NCBI RefSeq assembly: GCF_000717335.1 | Contig: NZ_JNYZ01000021.1 | Span: forward strand, 1 to 64,000 | Source of the DNA: Amycolatopsis jejuensis | Lineage (GTDB): Bacteria > Actinomycetota > Actinomycetes > Mycobacteriales > Pseudonocardiaceae | DNA length: 64,000 bases | Direction of reading: 5' to 3' | In this document: in pieces, positions 7,918-16,746 of the stretch | Numbering within the stretch: the stretch's first letter is position 1 | Layout of the letters: every line of letters starts with the position of its first letter | Program-made: the position numbers and the translations under genes | The notes under the pieces: generated by a model | The model's database searches: none | The model's input: only the letters and a program-made list of their open reading frames with translations | What the model was told of the DNA's origin: nothing

Positions 7918-8864
7918 GGCAGCTGTACCTCCGCATACACGGCCCGATGGTCGGTACCCGCGACGTCCAGCACCCGGTAGTCCCGCACGGCCACGCGGCG
8001 GTCCACCAGCACGTGGTCCAGCGGCGCGAAGGGGACCATCGTGGCGGGCCAGGTCGGGATCAGGCCGTCGCCGCGGGCTTCGGCGGCGTCGACGTACCCG
8101 CGGGACAGCACGGTGCGCAGCGCGGCGTGGTCGAGGGTCGCGTTGAAGTCTCCCGCCACCACGCGCAAGCCGTGCTCGCCGATGGCGCGCGAAAGGTCAC
8201 GCATCTCCTGTTCCCATTCGTGGAAACCGGTGTCCGGGGCGTTGGGATGCGCCGCCACGATCTCCAGCGTCACGCCGTCGCCGAGGTCGGCCATCGCGCC
8301 GGGCTGTTTGCGCGCCGAATCGCCTGCGTAGGCCTCCTCGGTGAGCCGGAAGCGCGACACGATGCCGGACCCGTCCGTACCGGGCGCCGCATGCAGCACG
8401 CGGTACGGCAGCACCGCGAAAAGCCCGGCTCGCTCCAGCCCGTCCACCGCTGCGGGCGTCATCTCCAGCAGGTTGAGCACGTCGACCCGCTGTTCGCGCA
8501 CCAGCCGCACCACCTCCGCCGGATCGGCCCGGCCGACGTACAGGTTCGAGGCCATCACGCGCACTGTCTTGCCGCGCGCCGCCGGCTGCTCGTCGGCCAT
8601 CACGCGCGGGACGACGTACACCGTCAGCAGCGCCGCCATGGCCAGCGCGACCCCGCCGACCCACCAGCGCCGCAGCAGCAACGCCACTGCGGCGAGCAGG
8701 ACGCCGTAGACGATCACGTACGGGGCGAGCGCCATCAGAGCGGTCAGGTACCAGTCGCCGTCGTAACCGATCGTGCGCAGCACGGCCACTGCGAACAGCG
8801 GCAGTCCGGCTACCACGAGTAGGCCCGTGACCAGCCGGGTTCGCGCGTCGGCGTCCATCACCAT
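7914..8864 (-). CDS. Membrane-anchored endonuclease/exonuclease/phosphatase family protein
   Basis: The 316-aa protein has three N-terminal hydrophobic segments within residues 1-90, followed by an extracytoplasmic EEP domain. Catalytic landmarks are MASNLYVGR, NLLEMTP, GDFNAT and the terminal DHRAV. Members cleave phosphodiesters or phosphomonoesters of nucleic acids, lipids or inositol phosphates; the substrate here is unknown. ATG at 8864 (MVMDAD) is chosen because the further upstream frame runs through the divergent ABC gene; ATG at 8858 is an alternative. It is translationally coupled to the GNAT gene. Confidence 0.85.
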   Translation of the reverse strand: MVMDADARTRLVTGLLVVAGLPLFAVAVLRTIGYDGDWYLTALMALAPYVIVYGVLLAAVALLLRRWWVGGVALAMAALLTVYVVPRVMADEQPAARGKTVRVMASNLYVGRADPAEVVRLVREQRVDVLNLLEMTPAAVDGLERAGLFAVLPYRVLHAAPGTDGSGIVSRFRLTEEAYAGDSARKQPGAMADLGDGVTLEIVAAHPNAPDTGFHEWEQEMRDLSRAIGEHGLRVVAGDFNATLDHAALRTVLSRGYVDAAEARGDGLIPTWPATMVPFAPLDHVLVDRRVAVRDYRVLDVAGTDHRAVYAEVQLP

Positions 8865-8886
8865 GCGTCCGAGTATGCCGGGGACG

Positions 8887-8908
8887 CGCTGACAGCCCCG
8901 TGTCAGCG
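8887..8908. promoter_or_regulatory. 8-bp dyad in the divergent intergenic region
   Basis: Bases 8887-8894 (CGCTGACA) are complementary to 8901-8908 across a 6-base spacer. The dyad lies in the 109-base gap between the EEP gene and the ABC exporter. It could be an operator for a TetR- or PadR-like repressor, but no such gene is adjacent. Confidence 0.35.
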
Positions 8909-8973
8909 TGCTGTGCGCGTCTTGCCAGCGGGACCGTCCAGAGTGTCGGGGAAGCGACACAGGAGGAGGAAAC

Positions 8974-9951
8974 ATGTCGCACGCAATCCGGGCCGAAGGC
9001 CTGGTCAAGCGGTTCGGGGAGACGAAGGCACTGGATGGGGTGGACCTGGAGGTCCCGTTCGGGAAAGTGGTGGGGGTGCTCGGGCCGAACGGCGCGGGCA
9101 AGACAACGGCGGTCCGCATCCTGGCGACCCTGCTGAGACCCGACGCGGGGCACGCCACGGTCGGCGGTTACGACGTGGTGCGCGATCCGGTGCGGGTCCG
9201 CAGCCTGATCGGGCTCACCGGGCAGTACGCGTCGGTGGACGAGGATCTGAACGGCACCGAGAACCTAGTGCTGATCGGCCGGCTGCTCAACCTGTCGAGG
9301 GCGGACGCGCGGGCGCGGGCCGCCGAGTTGCTGGAGCAGTTCGAGCTGTCGGACGCGGCGAAGCGGCCGATCCGCACGTACTCCGGGGGGATGCGGCGCA
9401 GGATCGACCTGGCGGCGAGCCTCGTCGGCCGTCCCGCCGTGCTGTACCTCGACGAGCCGACTACCGGGCTCGACCCGCACGCGCGCAACGAGGTGTGGGC
9501 GGTTGTGCGAAATCTCGTCGCCGACGGTGCGACCGTGCTGCTCACCACGCAGTACCTCGAGGAGGCCGACCAGCTCGCCGACAGCATCACCGTGTTCGAC
9601 CACGGCCACGTCGTCGCGGATGGACGGGCCGACGAGCTGAAGCGGCGCGTCGGGGGCCAGACGCTGCAGGTACGTCCGACGTCATTGGCCGACCTCGACG
9701 CGGTCGACCGGATCCTTGGCGAGCTCACCGGCGTCACGCCGACTCGGGACAACGCCACCGGCCTGCTCACCGCGCCGGTGTCCGACCCGGTGCTGCTGTC
9801 CACTTTGGTCCGCCGCCTCGACGCGGCCGGCATCACGTCCGACGAACTGGCGCTGCGGCTGCCCAGCCTCGACGAGGTGTTCCTCGCGCTCACCGGGCAC
9901 GCCGCCGAAGAGCCGAAGGACGAACGCGAACTCGAAGGGAGCCGGTCGTGA
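8974..9951 (+). CDS. ABC exporter ATP-binding subunit, DrrA/daunorubicin-resistance type
   Basis: Energises export of a hydrophobic small molecule, with the permease encoded next. The 325-aa protein has Walker A GPNGAGKTT (37-45), the signature YSGGMRRR near residue 139, Walker B VLYLDEPT near 160, and the switch His in LLTTQYLEEADQLAD. The C-terminal roughly 90-residue extension is typical of DrrA. The ATG at 8974 sits 3 bases after a long AGGAGGAGGA ribosome-binding site, so an earlier ATG in frame is rejected. The natural substrate cannot be read from sequence. Confidence 0.92.
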   Translation: MSHAIRAEGLVKRFGETKALDGVDLEVPFGKVVGVLGPNGAGKTTAVRILATLLRPDAGHATVGGYDVVRDPVRVRSLIGLTGQYASVDEDLNGTENLVLIGRLLNLSRADARARAAELLEQFELSDAAKRPIRTYSGGMRRRIDLAASLVGRPAVLYLDEPTTGLDPHARNEVWAVVRNLVADGATVLLTTQYLEEADQLADSITVFDHGHVVADGRADELKRRVGGQTLQVRPTSLADLDAVDRILGELTGVTPTRDNATGLLTAPVSDPVLLSTLVRRLDAAGITSDELALRLPSLDEVFLALTGHAAEEPKDERELEGSRS

Positions 9952-10745
9952 CCGCACTCGCCGTGGACCCGCCCCGGCACATCAGCCTCGGGCAGGGCAC
10001 GAAACACGCGCTTTCCCTTGCCTGGCGCGGAATCCTGAAGATCCGCAAGAACCCGGAGCAGCTGGCCGACGTCACGCTGATGCCGATCATCTTCCTGCTG
10101 ATCTTCACCTATTTGTTCGGCAACGCCCTCGGCGGGTCCATCGACAACTACCTGCAGATGCTCGTGCCGGGCGTGATCGTGATGAACATCCTGCAGGCGT
10201 GCCTGACCGTCGGAACGCAGCTCAACACAGATGTCACGAAGGGCGTCTTCGACCGCTTCCGCGCCATGCCGATCGCCCGCTCGGCGCCGCTGGTTGGCGC
10301 GGTACTGGCGGACCTCGTGCGGTACGTGGTGTGTTTGGCGGTACTGCTGGTCGTCGCGACGGCAATGGGCTTCCGCGTGCAGACCGGGCCGGGTCAGTTC
10401 CTGGTCGCGGTGCTGCTGGCGCTCGCGTTCGGCCTGTGCTTCTGCTGGGGCTCGGTTTTCGTGGGCATGCTGATGAAATCCCCTGGCGCGGCACAGGGTC
10501 TGATGTTCGTGTTCATCATGCCGCTCACGTTCGGCAGCAACGTCTTCGTCTCGACGGCGACGATGCCGGGCTGGCTCAAGGCATGGGCGGACATCAGCCC
10601 GGTAAGCCTGATGGCCGACGCCCTGCGCGGCCTCCTCAACGGCGGTCCGGTCGCAGGTTCCCTTGCGGGAGCACTGGCGTGGATGGCAGGTGCGGTAGTG
10701 GTGTTCTTCCCGCTGGCGACGTGGGCCTACCGCCGTCGGATGTGA
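9948..10745 (+). CDS. ABC-2 type transporter permease, DrrB type
   Basis: Membrane partner of the preceding ATPase. The 265-aa protein has about six hydrophobic segments (the first near LMPIIFLLIFTYLFG), and the usual ABC-2 motif region RAMPIARSAPLVGAVLADL. GTG at 9948 overlaps the stop of the ATPase gene as GTGA, showing tight coupling and equal expression. A strong terminator follows at 10769. Together the pair resembles DrrAB-type self-resistance or lipid exporters. Confidence 0.92.
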   Translation: MTALAVDPPRHISLGQGTKHALSLAWRGILKIRKNPEQLADVTLMPIIFLLIFTYLFGNALGGSIDNYLQMLVPGVIVMNILQACLTVGTQLNTDVTKGVFDRFRAMPIARSAPLVGAVLADLVRYVVCLAVLLVVATAMGFRVQTGPGQFLVAVLLALAFGLCFCWGSVFVGMLMKSPGAAQGLMFVFIMPLTFGSNVFVSTATMPGWLKAWADISPVSLMADALRGLLNGGPVAGSLAGALAWMAGAVVVFFPLATWAYRRRM

Positions 10746-10768
10746 GGGCGACCCCGAGGGGGTGGGGA

Positions 10769-10807
10769 GCCTGCGTCCGGTCTTTTTGGCCGGGCGCAGG
10801 CTTTTTT
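10769..10807 (+). terminator. Rho-independent terminator after the ABC exporter
   Basis: Stem 10769-10780 pairs with 10790-10801 (12 bp with one G-U pair) around a T-rich loop, followed by TTTTTTC at 10802. It lies 23 bases after the permease stop codon. Confidence 0.9.
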
Positions 10808-10897
10808 CTCGTGCGGAAGATCATCTGTTTCGTCACCAATTGCAGACAGCCGTGATACGGTCGGTGATGTTCGGTTGCGAGGGTGGGGAGGCCTTCG

Positions 10898-11377
10898 ATG
10901 GCGGATGGCGACGTCGAGCGCGTCAGGCACATTCCGGCGGATATGCAGGGTCCGCTGGTCCCGGGGTACCGGTATGTGCGGGACAAGACGCCGGAACAGA
11001 CGGCGAAGGAAGCCGCAGACGCACAGGCCAAGGCGAATGACGGCATGCCCACCGGTGGTGGCGGGTACCGGCTGGAGCCGGACACCGCCCATGAGGTGGT
11101 GAAGGAGATCGAAGACATCCTCGACTGGGTACAGAAGGATCTTCGGCGGCATGCCCGGCAGCTCGTGTCATTCACTCCAATGGGTGACGAAGTCGCCAGC
11201 ATCAACTACGTGCAGGATCTCAACGCCGCAGGCCGGTCCTATACCAACTTCCTCAACAGCGTTGTCGCGGAGCTCGGGCGCCAGAGGGATGCCGTGCAGC
11301 AGGCCCTGGATACTTACCAAAAGCAAGAACACCGGGCCGTCTCTGATCTGAAAGGCCTTCACCGCCACCATGCCTAA
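10898..11377 (+). CDS. ESX-associated helical-hairpin protein with YxxxE motif (PE/EspC-like)
   Basis: Probably the small partner of a secreted ESX heterodimer. The 159-aa protein has a disordered N-terminus and two predicted helices. Its end carries Y140-QKQ-E144, a YxxxD/E type VII secretion signal. Residues 104-144 align without gaps with the small protein at 50346 (shared F/Y-V-Q, G-x-S-Y, L-N/Q, terminal Tyr). There is no WxG turn; that is supplied by the PPE-like partner at 11996. ATG at 10898 is preferred for its GGGGAG ribosome-binding site; GTG at 10883 would add five residues. It overlaps the next gene by 8 bases. Function is inferred from motif and context. Confidence 0.7.
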   Translation: MADGDVERVRHIPADMQGPLVPGYRYVRDKTPEQTAKEAADAQAKANDGMPTGGGGYRLEPDTAHEVVKEIEDILDWVQKDLRRHARQLVSFTPMGDEVASINYVQDLNAAGRSYTNFLNSVVAELGRQRDAVQQALDTYQKQEHRAVSDLKGLHRHHA

Positions 11378-11996
11378 ACCAATCGCAGCCACCGCATTCA
11401 GCCTCCTTGCCGCGGCGCTTCTGGCAACCGGCTGTTCTGGCGAGCCCGGGAGCGCCGCTCCGGCGTCGTCGCCGGCTGCACCCGGCTCCGCGGGTCCGAG
11501 GTTCGGAGCTCCATCGGTTCCGGCCCCGTTGGACCCCGCACCGCTCGAGAAAAGCCCGTGCGCTGCGATGACCCCGGACCAGGTGGCGACCCTCGGCGCT
11601 CCGGCCAAGAACTCGGAGCCGAAGCCCGCCGACCCGACCGGCCCCGCTTGCAGCTGGAGCTTCGCCACCGACGACGGGCCGTCCTCGACCACCGGAGCAG
11701 TGTTCACCGCCGATCCCACTCACGGCGGGATCAGCGGGCTCTACGGCAAGCAGCAATCCGGAGGGCTCAGCAAGTTCCAGCCGTTCACCGTCAGCGGCTA
11801 TCCCGGGGTGATCTACGACGCTGCGACCAACTCCTCGCCGGGGAGCTGCGGTCTGGCGGTCGGGCTCCGAGACGACCTCACGTACACGATCAGCGTGGAC
11901 CTCGACGCCCTCAAGCAGCCCTTTGCTGACAGCTGCGAGCTCGGCAAGAAGGTTGCCGGATTCGTGGTCCAGTACCTCCAGAAAGGAGGCCACTGA
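11370..11996 (+). CDS. DUF3558 family lipoprotein
   Basis: Exported lipoprotein of 208 aa with lipobox LLATGC (Cys near residue 22), a Pro/Ala/Ser-rich linker and a DUF3558-type domain. The domain begins around CAAMTPDQVATLG and contains paired cysteines, including the second in ACSWSF. The fold family is found widely next to ESX and PPE-like genes in Pseudonocardiaceae; its molecular role is unknown. It sits inside the module, overlapping the gene before by 8 bases and the gene after by 1 base, so it is co-translated with the secreted pair and may act with it at the cell surface. Confidence 0.8.
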   Translation: MPKPIAATAFSLLAAALLATGCSGEPGSAAPASSPAAPGSAGPRFGAPSVPAPLDPAPLEKSPCAAMTPDQVATLGAPAKNSEPKPADPTGPACSWSFATDDGPSSTTGAVFTADPTHGGISGLYGKQQSGGLSKFQPFTVSGYPGVIYDAATNSSPGSCGLAVGLRDDLTYTISVDLDALKQPFADSCELGKKVAGFVVQYLQKGGH

Positions 11997-13219
11997 TGCC
12001 GGACGGCTATACCGGCGCCGAGGTCTACGAGCGGATGCACCGCTACGGCGCCAACACCGCACCGCTCGACAGTGGGCAGCAAGCGGCCGAATCGCTCAAA
12101 GGCGCGCACGAGAACCTCGTCGCCCGGATTGCCCGGCTTCAAGGCAAACTCGACAACGCCTGGCAGGGCGACGCCTCCGCGAAGGCGCAAGCCGGGTTCA
12201 GTCCGTTGATCCAGACGTCCCAGCAGGCGGCCGACGACCTCGGGCGTAGCGCGCAATCGCTCAACTCGCAGAACAGCGGCTTCCACCACACCTTGAACAA
12301 GCTCGCCAAGATGACCGGCAGCCGTCCTGACACCAACGATTTGGCGAGCTACAACCCGTTCCACGCGAGCGATTCGGAAAAGGCCGCCGCGCAGTGGGAT
12401 ACCAATGACAAGACCAACAAGGAAGCGTATGGCGGCTATTACGCCACAACGGACGGGAATCGCAACACCGCGGCCAAGGATTACCCGGTACTGAGCGCTG
12501 CACCGGCCGGGCTTGCCGTCGCAACGGGGTCGTCGCCCGGTGGAGTGTCCGGGCAGGATGGGGGCTCCAAAGGCACCGTCGGCAGGCGTGCGCACTCCGC
12601 GGGAGTCAGCAGCGGCAGCCACCTCGGCACCGCAGGCCAAGGCCAGTCGAGCGAGAGCCCGGTGCAGCCCGGCTCGGCGCCCCATCCGGTCGTTCCGAAT
12701 CCTAGTGTCAGCAACGAAAACCCGACCTCCGACACCACCACGACCGCGGGTTACGCACCGAAACCGCCGGTGAACGACGCGCCCGGGTTCGGTTCGGGGC
12801 GGCTGCCGACGTTCGGGCCGGTCGGCGCGGATTCCGGCTCTGGCAACAGCTTCGGCGCGCCAGGAAGCTTCGGCGCACCAGGAGGACCCGGAGGATTGGG
12901 CAGCAGGCCGGAAGGTGGTCCGGGCAGCAGGCCAGGCGGTACCGGCGCGGGTTCACGCGGAGCCGGACAGCAGCCGGGTCGCGGCACGGGAACCGCCATT
13001 CCCGGCAATGGCCAAGGGGCAGCACGCCCGGGAACAGCCGCGGCAGGAGCCAAGGGCACCCCCGGCATGGGTGGCCTGAGTACCGGAAACGGGAAAGGCA
13101 AAGGCAGCGAGGACGAGGAGCACCAGCGGAAGATCACGCTCCCCGACCAGGACGTCGACGAGCTCTTCGGCGGCTACCCCGACGGCATGCGGCCGACCCC
13201 GCCCACCATCGGAGCCTGA
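11996..13219 (+). CDS. PPE-like/WXG type VII secretion target with long Gly/Pro-rich region
   Basis: Predicted ESX substrate of 407 aa. The N-terminal about 150 residues are helical with the turn motif W56-QG58, then a Ser/Gly/Pro-rich disordered stretch (about 170-360). The final 35 residues are charged (EDEEH, DVDELFG, TPPTIGA). The same tail pattern closes the PPE-like protein at 48955. An AAAGGAGG ribosome-binding site (11981-11988) precedes the ATG at 11996, which shares one base with the DUF3558 stop. It would pair with the YxxxE protein two genes upstream and be chaperoned by the EspG downstream. Confidence 0.78.
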   Translation: MPDGYTGAEVYERMHRYGANTAPLDSGQQAAESLKGAHENLVARIARLQGKLDNAWQGDASAKAQAGFSPLIQTSQQAADDLGRSAQSLNSQNSGFHHTLNKLAKMTGSRPDTNDLASYNPFHASDSEKAAAQWDTNDKTNKEAYGGYYATTDGNRNTAAKDYPVLSAAPAGLAVATGSSPGGVSGQDGGSKGTVGRRAHSAGVSSGSHLGTAGQGQSSESPVQPGSAPHPVVPNPSVSNENPTSDTTTTAGYAPKPPVNDAPGFGSGRLPTFGPVGADSGSGNSFGAPGSFGAPGGPGGLGSRPEGGPGSRPGGTGAGSRGAGQQPGRGTGTAIPGNGQGAARPGTAAAGAKGTPGMGGLSTGNGKGKGSEDEEHQRKITLPDQDVDELFGGYPDGMRPTPPTIGA

Positions 13220-13222
13220 CCT

Positions 13223-13951
13223 GTGCTGCGAGCACCCCTCCGGTTCAGCCGCATGGGCTACCAGAACCTGGTCCGACGGCTGGACGGCGGAGACCTCCAC
13301 CCGACGTTGATCGGCGGCGAAAAGTGGTACCCGCCGGAGGAGGCGGCTCAGCTCGACGACCACGCCGACGCCGAACTCGCCCGCACCGGGTACCACGCCC
13401 GGGACTTCGCCGACGTGATCGGGCTGCTGCAACGCCCGGCCGTCGACTACTACTGCTGGGCGAGAATCGGCGGCCGCGACGTCACTCTCCAAGCGGCGAC
13501 CCGAAGGCGCGAAGCAATCCTTGCCGTCGCCGGACCGGACTCCGTCACCCTCTACCCCAGCTCAGCCGAAACCGGGCCGGACGATCTCGCGGAAGCCCTC
13601 CCGCCGACCCCGCCGGTCCCGCACCTGCATTCCCTGTCCTGCTCGGAACAGGACTACACCGCGGTCCTGAACGGCGACCCACCCGCCACCCGCACCGGCA
13701 GCGCGCGGGACGCAAGGCGCGCGGTGGAGTGGATGCAAGCCCCCAGAATCAACGTCGGACGGCTGTACGTCGCCGTCCGTCGCGGCGGCAGCAGGATCCG
13801 GGGTGGCCAGCCGCCGTATTGGATCGACACCGAACGAGGTCGCTTCACCGCGTCGGTCGCCGACGGTTGGCTGAACATCAGCCCGGCCGGTACCGACGAC
13901 ATCGGCCGGATATTCCGCGAACTCGAGTACCAGCTGAGCAGCGCAGCCTAA
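13223..13951 (+). CDS. ESX secretion-associated protein, EspG family
   Basis: Cytosolic chaperone family that binds the tip of PPE proteins and keeps the PE/PPE dimer soluble before export. The 242-aa sequence resembles the EspG proteins at 47107 and 48083 in layout, with a C-terminal segment reading RGRFTASVADGWLNISPAG. Identity to those two is low, so this is a distinct subgroup. GTG at 13223 starts 3 bases after the PPE-like stop; an internal ATG at 13253 is possible. Its last 4 bases overlap the convergent AfsR-type regulator. Confidence 0.7.
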   Translation: MLRAPLRFSRMGYQNLVRRLDGGDLHPTLIGGEKWYPPEEAAQLDDHADAELARTGYHARDFADVIGLLQRPAVDYYCWARIGGRDVTLQAATRRREAILAVAGPDSVTLYPSSAETGPDDLAEALPPTPPVPHLHSLSCSEQDYTAVLNGDPPATRTGSARDARRAVEWMQAPRINVGRLYVAVRRGGSRIRGGQPPYWIDTERGRFTASVADGWLNISPAGTDDIGRIFRELEYQLSSAA

Positions 13952-16641
13952 GCACCTTCCGTTTCCGCAAGCCGCGCACGGATCTCCGCTGCCTTCGGAC
14001 CCCCAAGGCGTTCCAGCACCGGCAACGCCGCCTGCCAGCACGTGCGAGCTCCGACGAGATCACCAGCACCGTGGAGAACCCGGCCCAAACCGGCTTGCGC
14101 CTGGGCGATTCCCCAATCATCGGCAAGGGTGCGGTTGATTTCCAGGGCTACCTCGTAGTGCTCGCGCGCCTCGGGATACCGGCTGCGGTCAAAGCAGAGG
14201 GCACCCAGGCTGTAGCGCGTATACCGCTCGCCGATCCGGTCACCAATAGCGCGTTGGAGTTCCAGCGCGCGTTCGAGATGTCCCGCCGCCTCGGCGAAAA
14301 GGCCGCACCCACGGTAGGTATCGCCGAGGTTGTTCAGCGCATACCCTTCCCCGCGTTGATCGCCGACCGCGCAGAACAATTCCAACGCCTGCCGCAAAAC
14401 CGGTAATGCCTCGTCGTACTCACCGCGTTCCGCGTGGCCGACGCCCAGGTTGTTGAGGGTCCACGCCTGCCCGCCGTGATCGCCGATCTCCTCCTGAATG
14501 ACGAGAGCTTGCCGGTACGCGGCGAATGCGTCGGCGTAGCAAGGAATATCGCTGTAGACTACCCCCAGCTTACTCAACGCATCTCCCTCGGCTCGGCGAT
14601 TTCCCAGCCGTTGCGCGGCAGCCAGTGCTATCCGGTGCGTGGCGACCCAATCGTCTCGATAACTGCGCAAGTGCAGGAAGGCGAACATCGCGCGAGGCAA
14701 TTGGAGCGCAATCACGTCGAAACCCTGTCGTGCCGCCGCTTGTACGGCCGAAACCAGGTTGCCGCGCTCCTGTTCGAACCATTGCATAGCCTCGCCACGA
14801 TCCGCAAACCCGGGGATTTCCCCAACAGAATCAACAGCATCCAAGAGTACCGGCCGATGCGGATCAACAGCCTGTGCAGCCACGCGGGCGGCACCAAGCC
14901 ACCAGGTCAGCAACCTCTCCAAAGCAGCGCCGTCCGGTTCGGCCTGGGCGGCAGCGTACGTCCGCAGCAAGGCATGCAACCGGTAACGTCCGGGCTGGGT
15001 CTGCTGGAGCAAATGCTCGTCGAGAAGGTCCTCGAGCCCGGATTCGGCTACACCACTGCTGATCCCGGCCAGCGCCGCGGCCGAGTACCGGGTGACATCC
15101 TCGCCGGGATTCACCGACAGCAGCCGGAAAAGCCGTTGCTGCGACTCGCTGAGCGCACGATAGGAAAGATCGAACGCCGCGGTGACCGCACGGTCTCCGA
15201 GAGCCAGCTGGGACAATTGACCAGAAGCCAGACGCTGAGCGAAATCCGCGACCGCCCAAGCAGGTCTCGTCTGCAGGCGTTTTGCCGCCAGCGCAACGGC
15301 AATCGGCAGGCGACCGCATTGTTCGGCGAGATGCTGCGCGGCAGCACGGTCGAGGCGTTGCCGCCCGATGACCTTGCCGATGAGCGTCACGGCCTCCTCG
15401 GCGGTGAACACGTCGAGCGGCAGCGACACGCTCCCGTCCAGCCCGGCCAGGCTGCGCCGGCTCGTGATCAGCACCAAAGCATGCGAACTACCCGGCAGCA
15501 AGGCGCGTACCTGCTGCTCGTCGACGGCGTTGTCCAGCACCAGCAGAACACTCTTGCCCGCCAGCCGATCGCGGAACAACGACGCCCGTTCGCCGAGTGA
15601 GCCGGGAATCCGCTCACCGGCCACGCCGAGCTTGCGCAGCAGGCTTTCCAGCACCGCACCGGGCGCGACGGGTGGGTGGTCCGCGGTGAATCCCTGCAGG
15701 TCGGCGTACAGCTGCACCTCGCCGAACAGTCCACTTGCGACAATCTGGTGCGCGGCCCGGACCGCGAGCCGCGTCTTGCCCACCCCGGACATGCCTTCGA
15801 TCGTGACCACCGTGGCTGCCGTGCCGTCCGTCGCCTCGGCCAGCTTGTGCAGCATCCGCAGCTCCGGTTCGCGGCCGGTGAACGTGGCGATGTCCATCGG
15901 CAGGTCCCGCCACGACGAACCGGCCTCCAGCACCGACTGCTGGACCCGGCGCAATCCGGGACCGGGTTCGACCCCGAGTTCGTCCCGCAGCAGCTGACGA
16001 ATCTCCTGGTACGCCTCCAGCGCCTCGGCCCGGCGACCGGCCCCGTGCAAGGCCCGCATCAGCTGCCCCCACAGCCCCTCGCGCAGCGGATACTCCGCCA
16101 GGATCGGCCGTAACCGCAGCAGCGCGCCGTGGTAGTCCCCGGTTTCGAGCTGGGCGGCCACCTGCGCCTCGACGACCGTCCGCCGCCGCTCCTCCAGCCA
16201 CGCGATCGTGGCCCGCAGCTCCGGACCCGGCGAAAGCCCCTCCAGCGGCCGTCCTCGCCACAGGTCCAGCGCCGCGCCGAACAGCCGGATCGCCTCGGCG
16301 AGGTCGCCTCGATCGCGGGCCGCCTCGCCCTGGGTGGCCAGCTCCTCGAACCGCGCGACGTCCACCTCACCCGGCCCGGCGACGAGCACGTACCCCGGGG
16401 AACGCGTGCACAGCCGCGGCCCGCCGAGGAGCTTGCGCAACCGTTGGACGTACGTGCGCAGGTTCGATTCCGCCGACCGTGGCGCCTCGTCCCACACCGC
16501 CTGCATGAGGTAGCCGAGGCTCACCGCTTCGTTGGCCCGCAGCGCCAGCGCCGCGAGGACCACCTGCTGCCGCGCCCCGCCCAGTTCGAGCGGACGGCCG
16601 CGTTCCCCTGCCGTCAGCGGGCCGAGTAGCCGGATCTCCAT
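13948..16641 (-). CDS. AfsR/SARP-type regulator with BTAD, NB-ARC and TPR domains
   Basis: Large signal-integrating transcription activator, 897 aa. Order: OmpR-type winged helix (about 1-95, starting MEIRLLGPL), bacterial transcriptional activation domain (about 100-245), NB-ARC ATPase with Walker A GMSGVGKTR near 284 and a VLLVLDNAVD Walker B, then tetratricopeptide repeats from about 600 to the end (TLNNLGVGHAERGEY and similar). The layout is that of Streptomyces AfsR. It is divergent from the CHAP hydrolase at 16747, its best candidate target, and ends against the ESX module. The ATG at 16641 gives the conserved beginning of the DNA-binding domain. Confidence 0.92.
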   Translation of the reverse strand: MEIRLLGPLTAGERGRPLELGGARQQVVLAALALRANEAVSLGYLMQAVWDEAPRSAESNLRTYVQRLRKLLGGPRLCTRSPGYVLVAGPGEVDVARFEELATQGEAARDRGDLAEAIRLFGAALDLWRGRPLEGLSPGPELRATIAWLEERRRTVVEAQVAAQLETGDYHGALLRLRPILAEYPLREGLWGQLMRALHGAGRRAEALEAYQEIRQLLRDELGVEPGPGLRRVQQSVLEAGSSWRDLPMDIATFTGREPELRMLHKLAEATDGTAATVVTIEGMSGVGKTRLAVRAAHQIVASGLFGEVQLYADLQGFTADHPPVAPGAVLESLLRKLGVAGERIPGSLGERASLFRDRLAGKSVLLVLDNAVDEQQVRALLPGSSHALVLITSRRSLAGLDGSVSLPLDVFTAEEAVTLIGKVIGRQRLDRAAAQHLAEQCGRLPIAVALAAKRLQTRPAWAVADFAQRLASGQLSQLALGDRAVTAAFDLSYRALSESQQRLFRLLSVNPGEDVTRYSAAALAGISSGVAESGLEDLLDEHLLQQTQPGRYRLHALLRTYAAAQAEPDGAALERLLTWWLGAARVAAQAVDPHRPVLLDAVDSVGEIPGFADRGEAMQWFEQERGNLVSAVQAAARQGFDVIALQLPRAMFAFLHLRSYRDDWVATHRIALAAAQRLGNRRAEGDALSKLGVVYSDIPCYADAFAAYRQALVIQEEIGDHGGQAWTLNNLGVGHAERGEYDEALPVLRQALELFCAVGDQRGEGYALNNLGDTYRGCGLFAEAAGHLERALELQRAIGDRIGERYTRYSLGALCFDRSRYPEAREHYEVALEINRTLADDWGIAQAQAGLGRVLHGAGDLVGARTCWQAALPVLERLGGPKAAEIRARLAETEGA

Positions 16642-16673
16642 CTTCCCCCCGGAACGGTGCGCATATGCGGATC

Positions 16674-16703
16674 GTATAGGTCAGATCGTCACGATGGGTC
16701 CAA
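16674..16703 (-). promoter_or_regulatory. Candidate promoter of the AfsR-type gene
   Basis: On the minus strand TTGGAC (16698-16703) and CTATAC (16674-16679) are separated by 18 bases. A perfect palindrome CGCATATGCG lies between this promoter and the start codon at 16660-16669 and could be an operator. The 105-base divergent gap also serves the CHAP gene. Confidence 0.4.
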
Positions 16704-16746
16704 AGCGGTCGCAAACGGTTTTCTCGACGGACGGAGAGGAAGTCAC

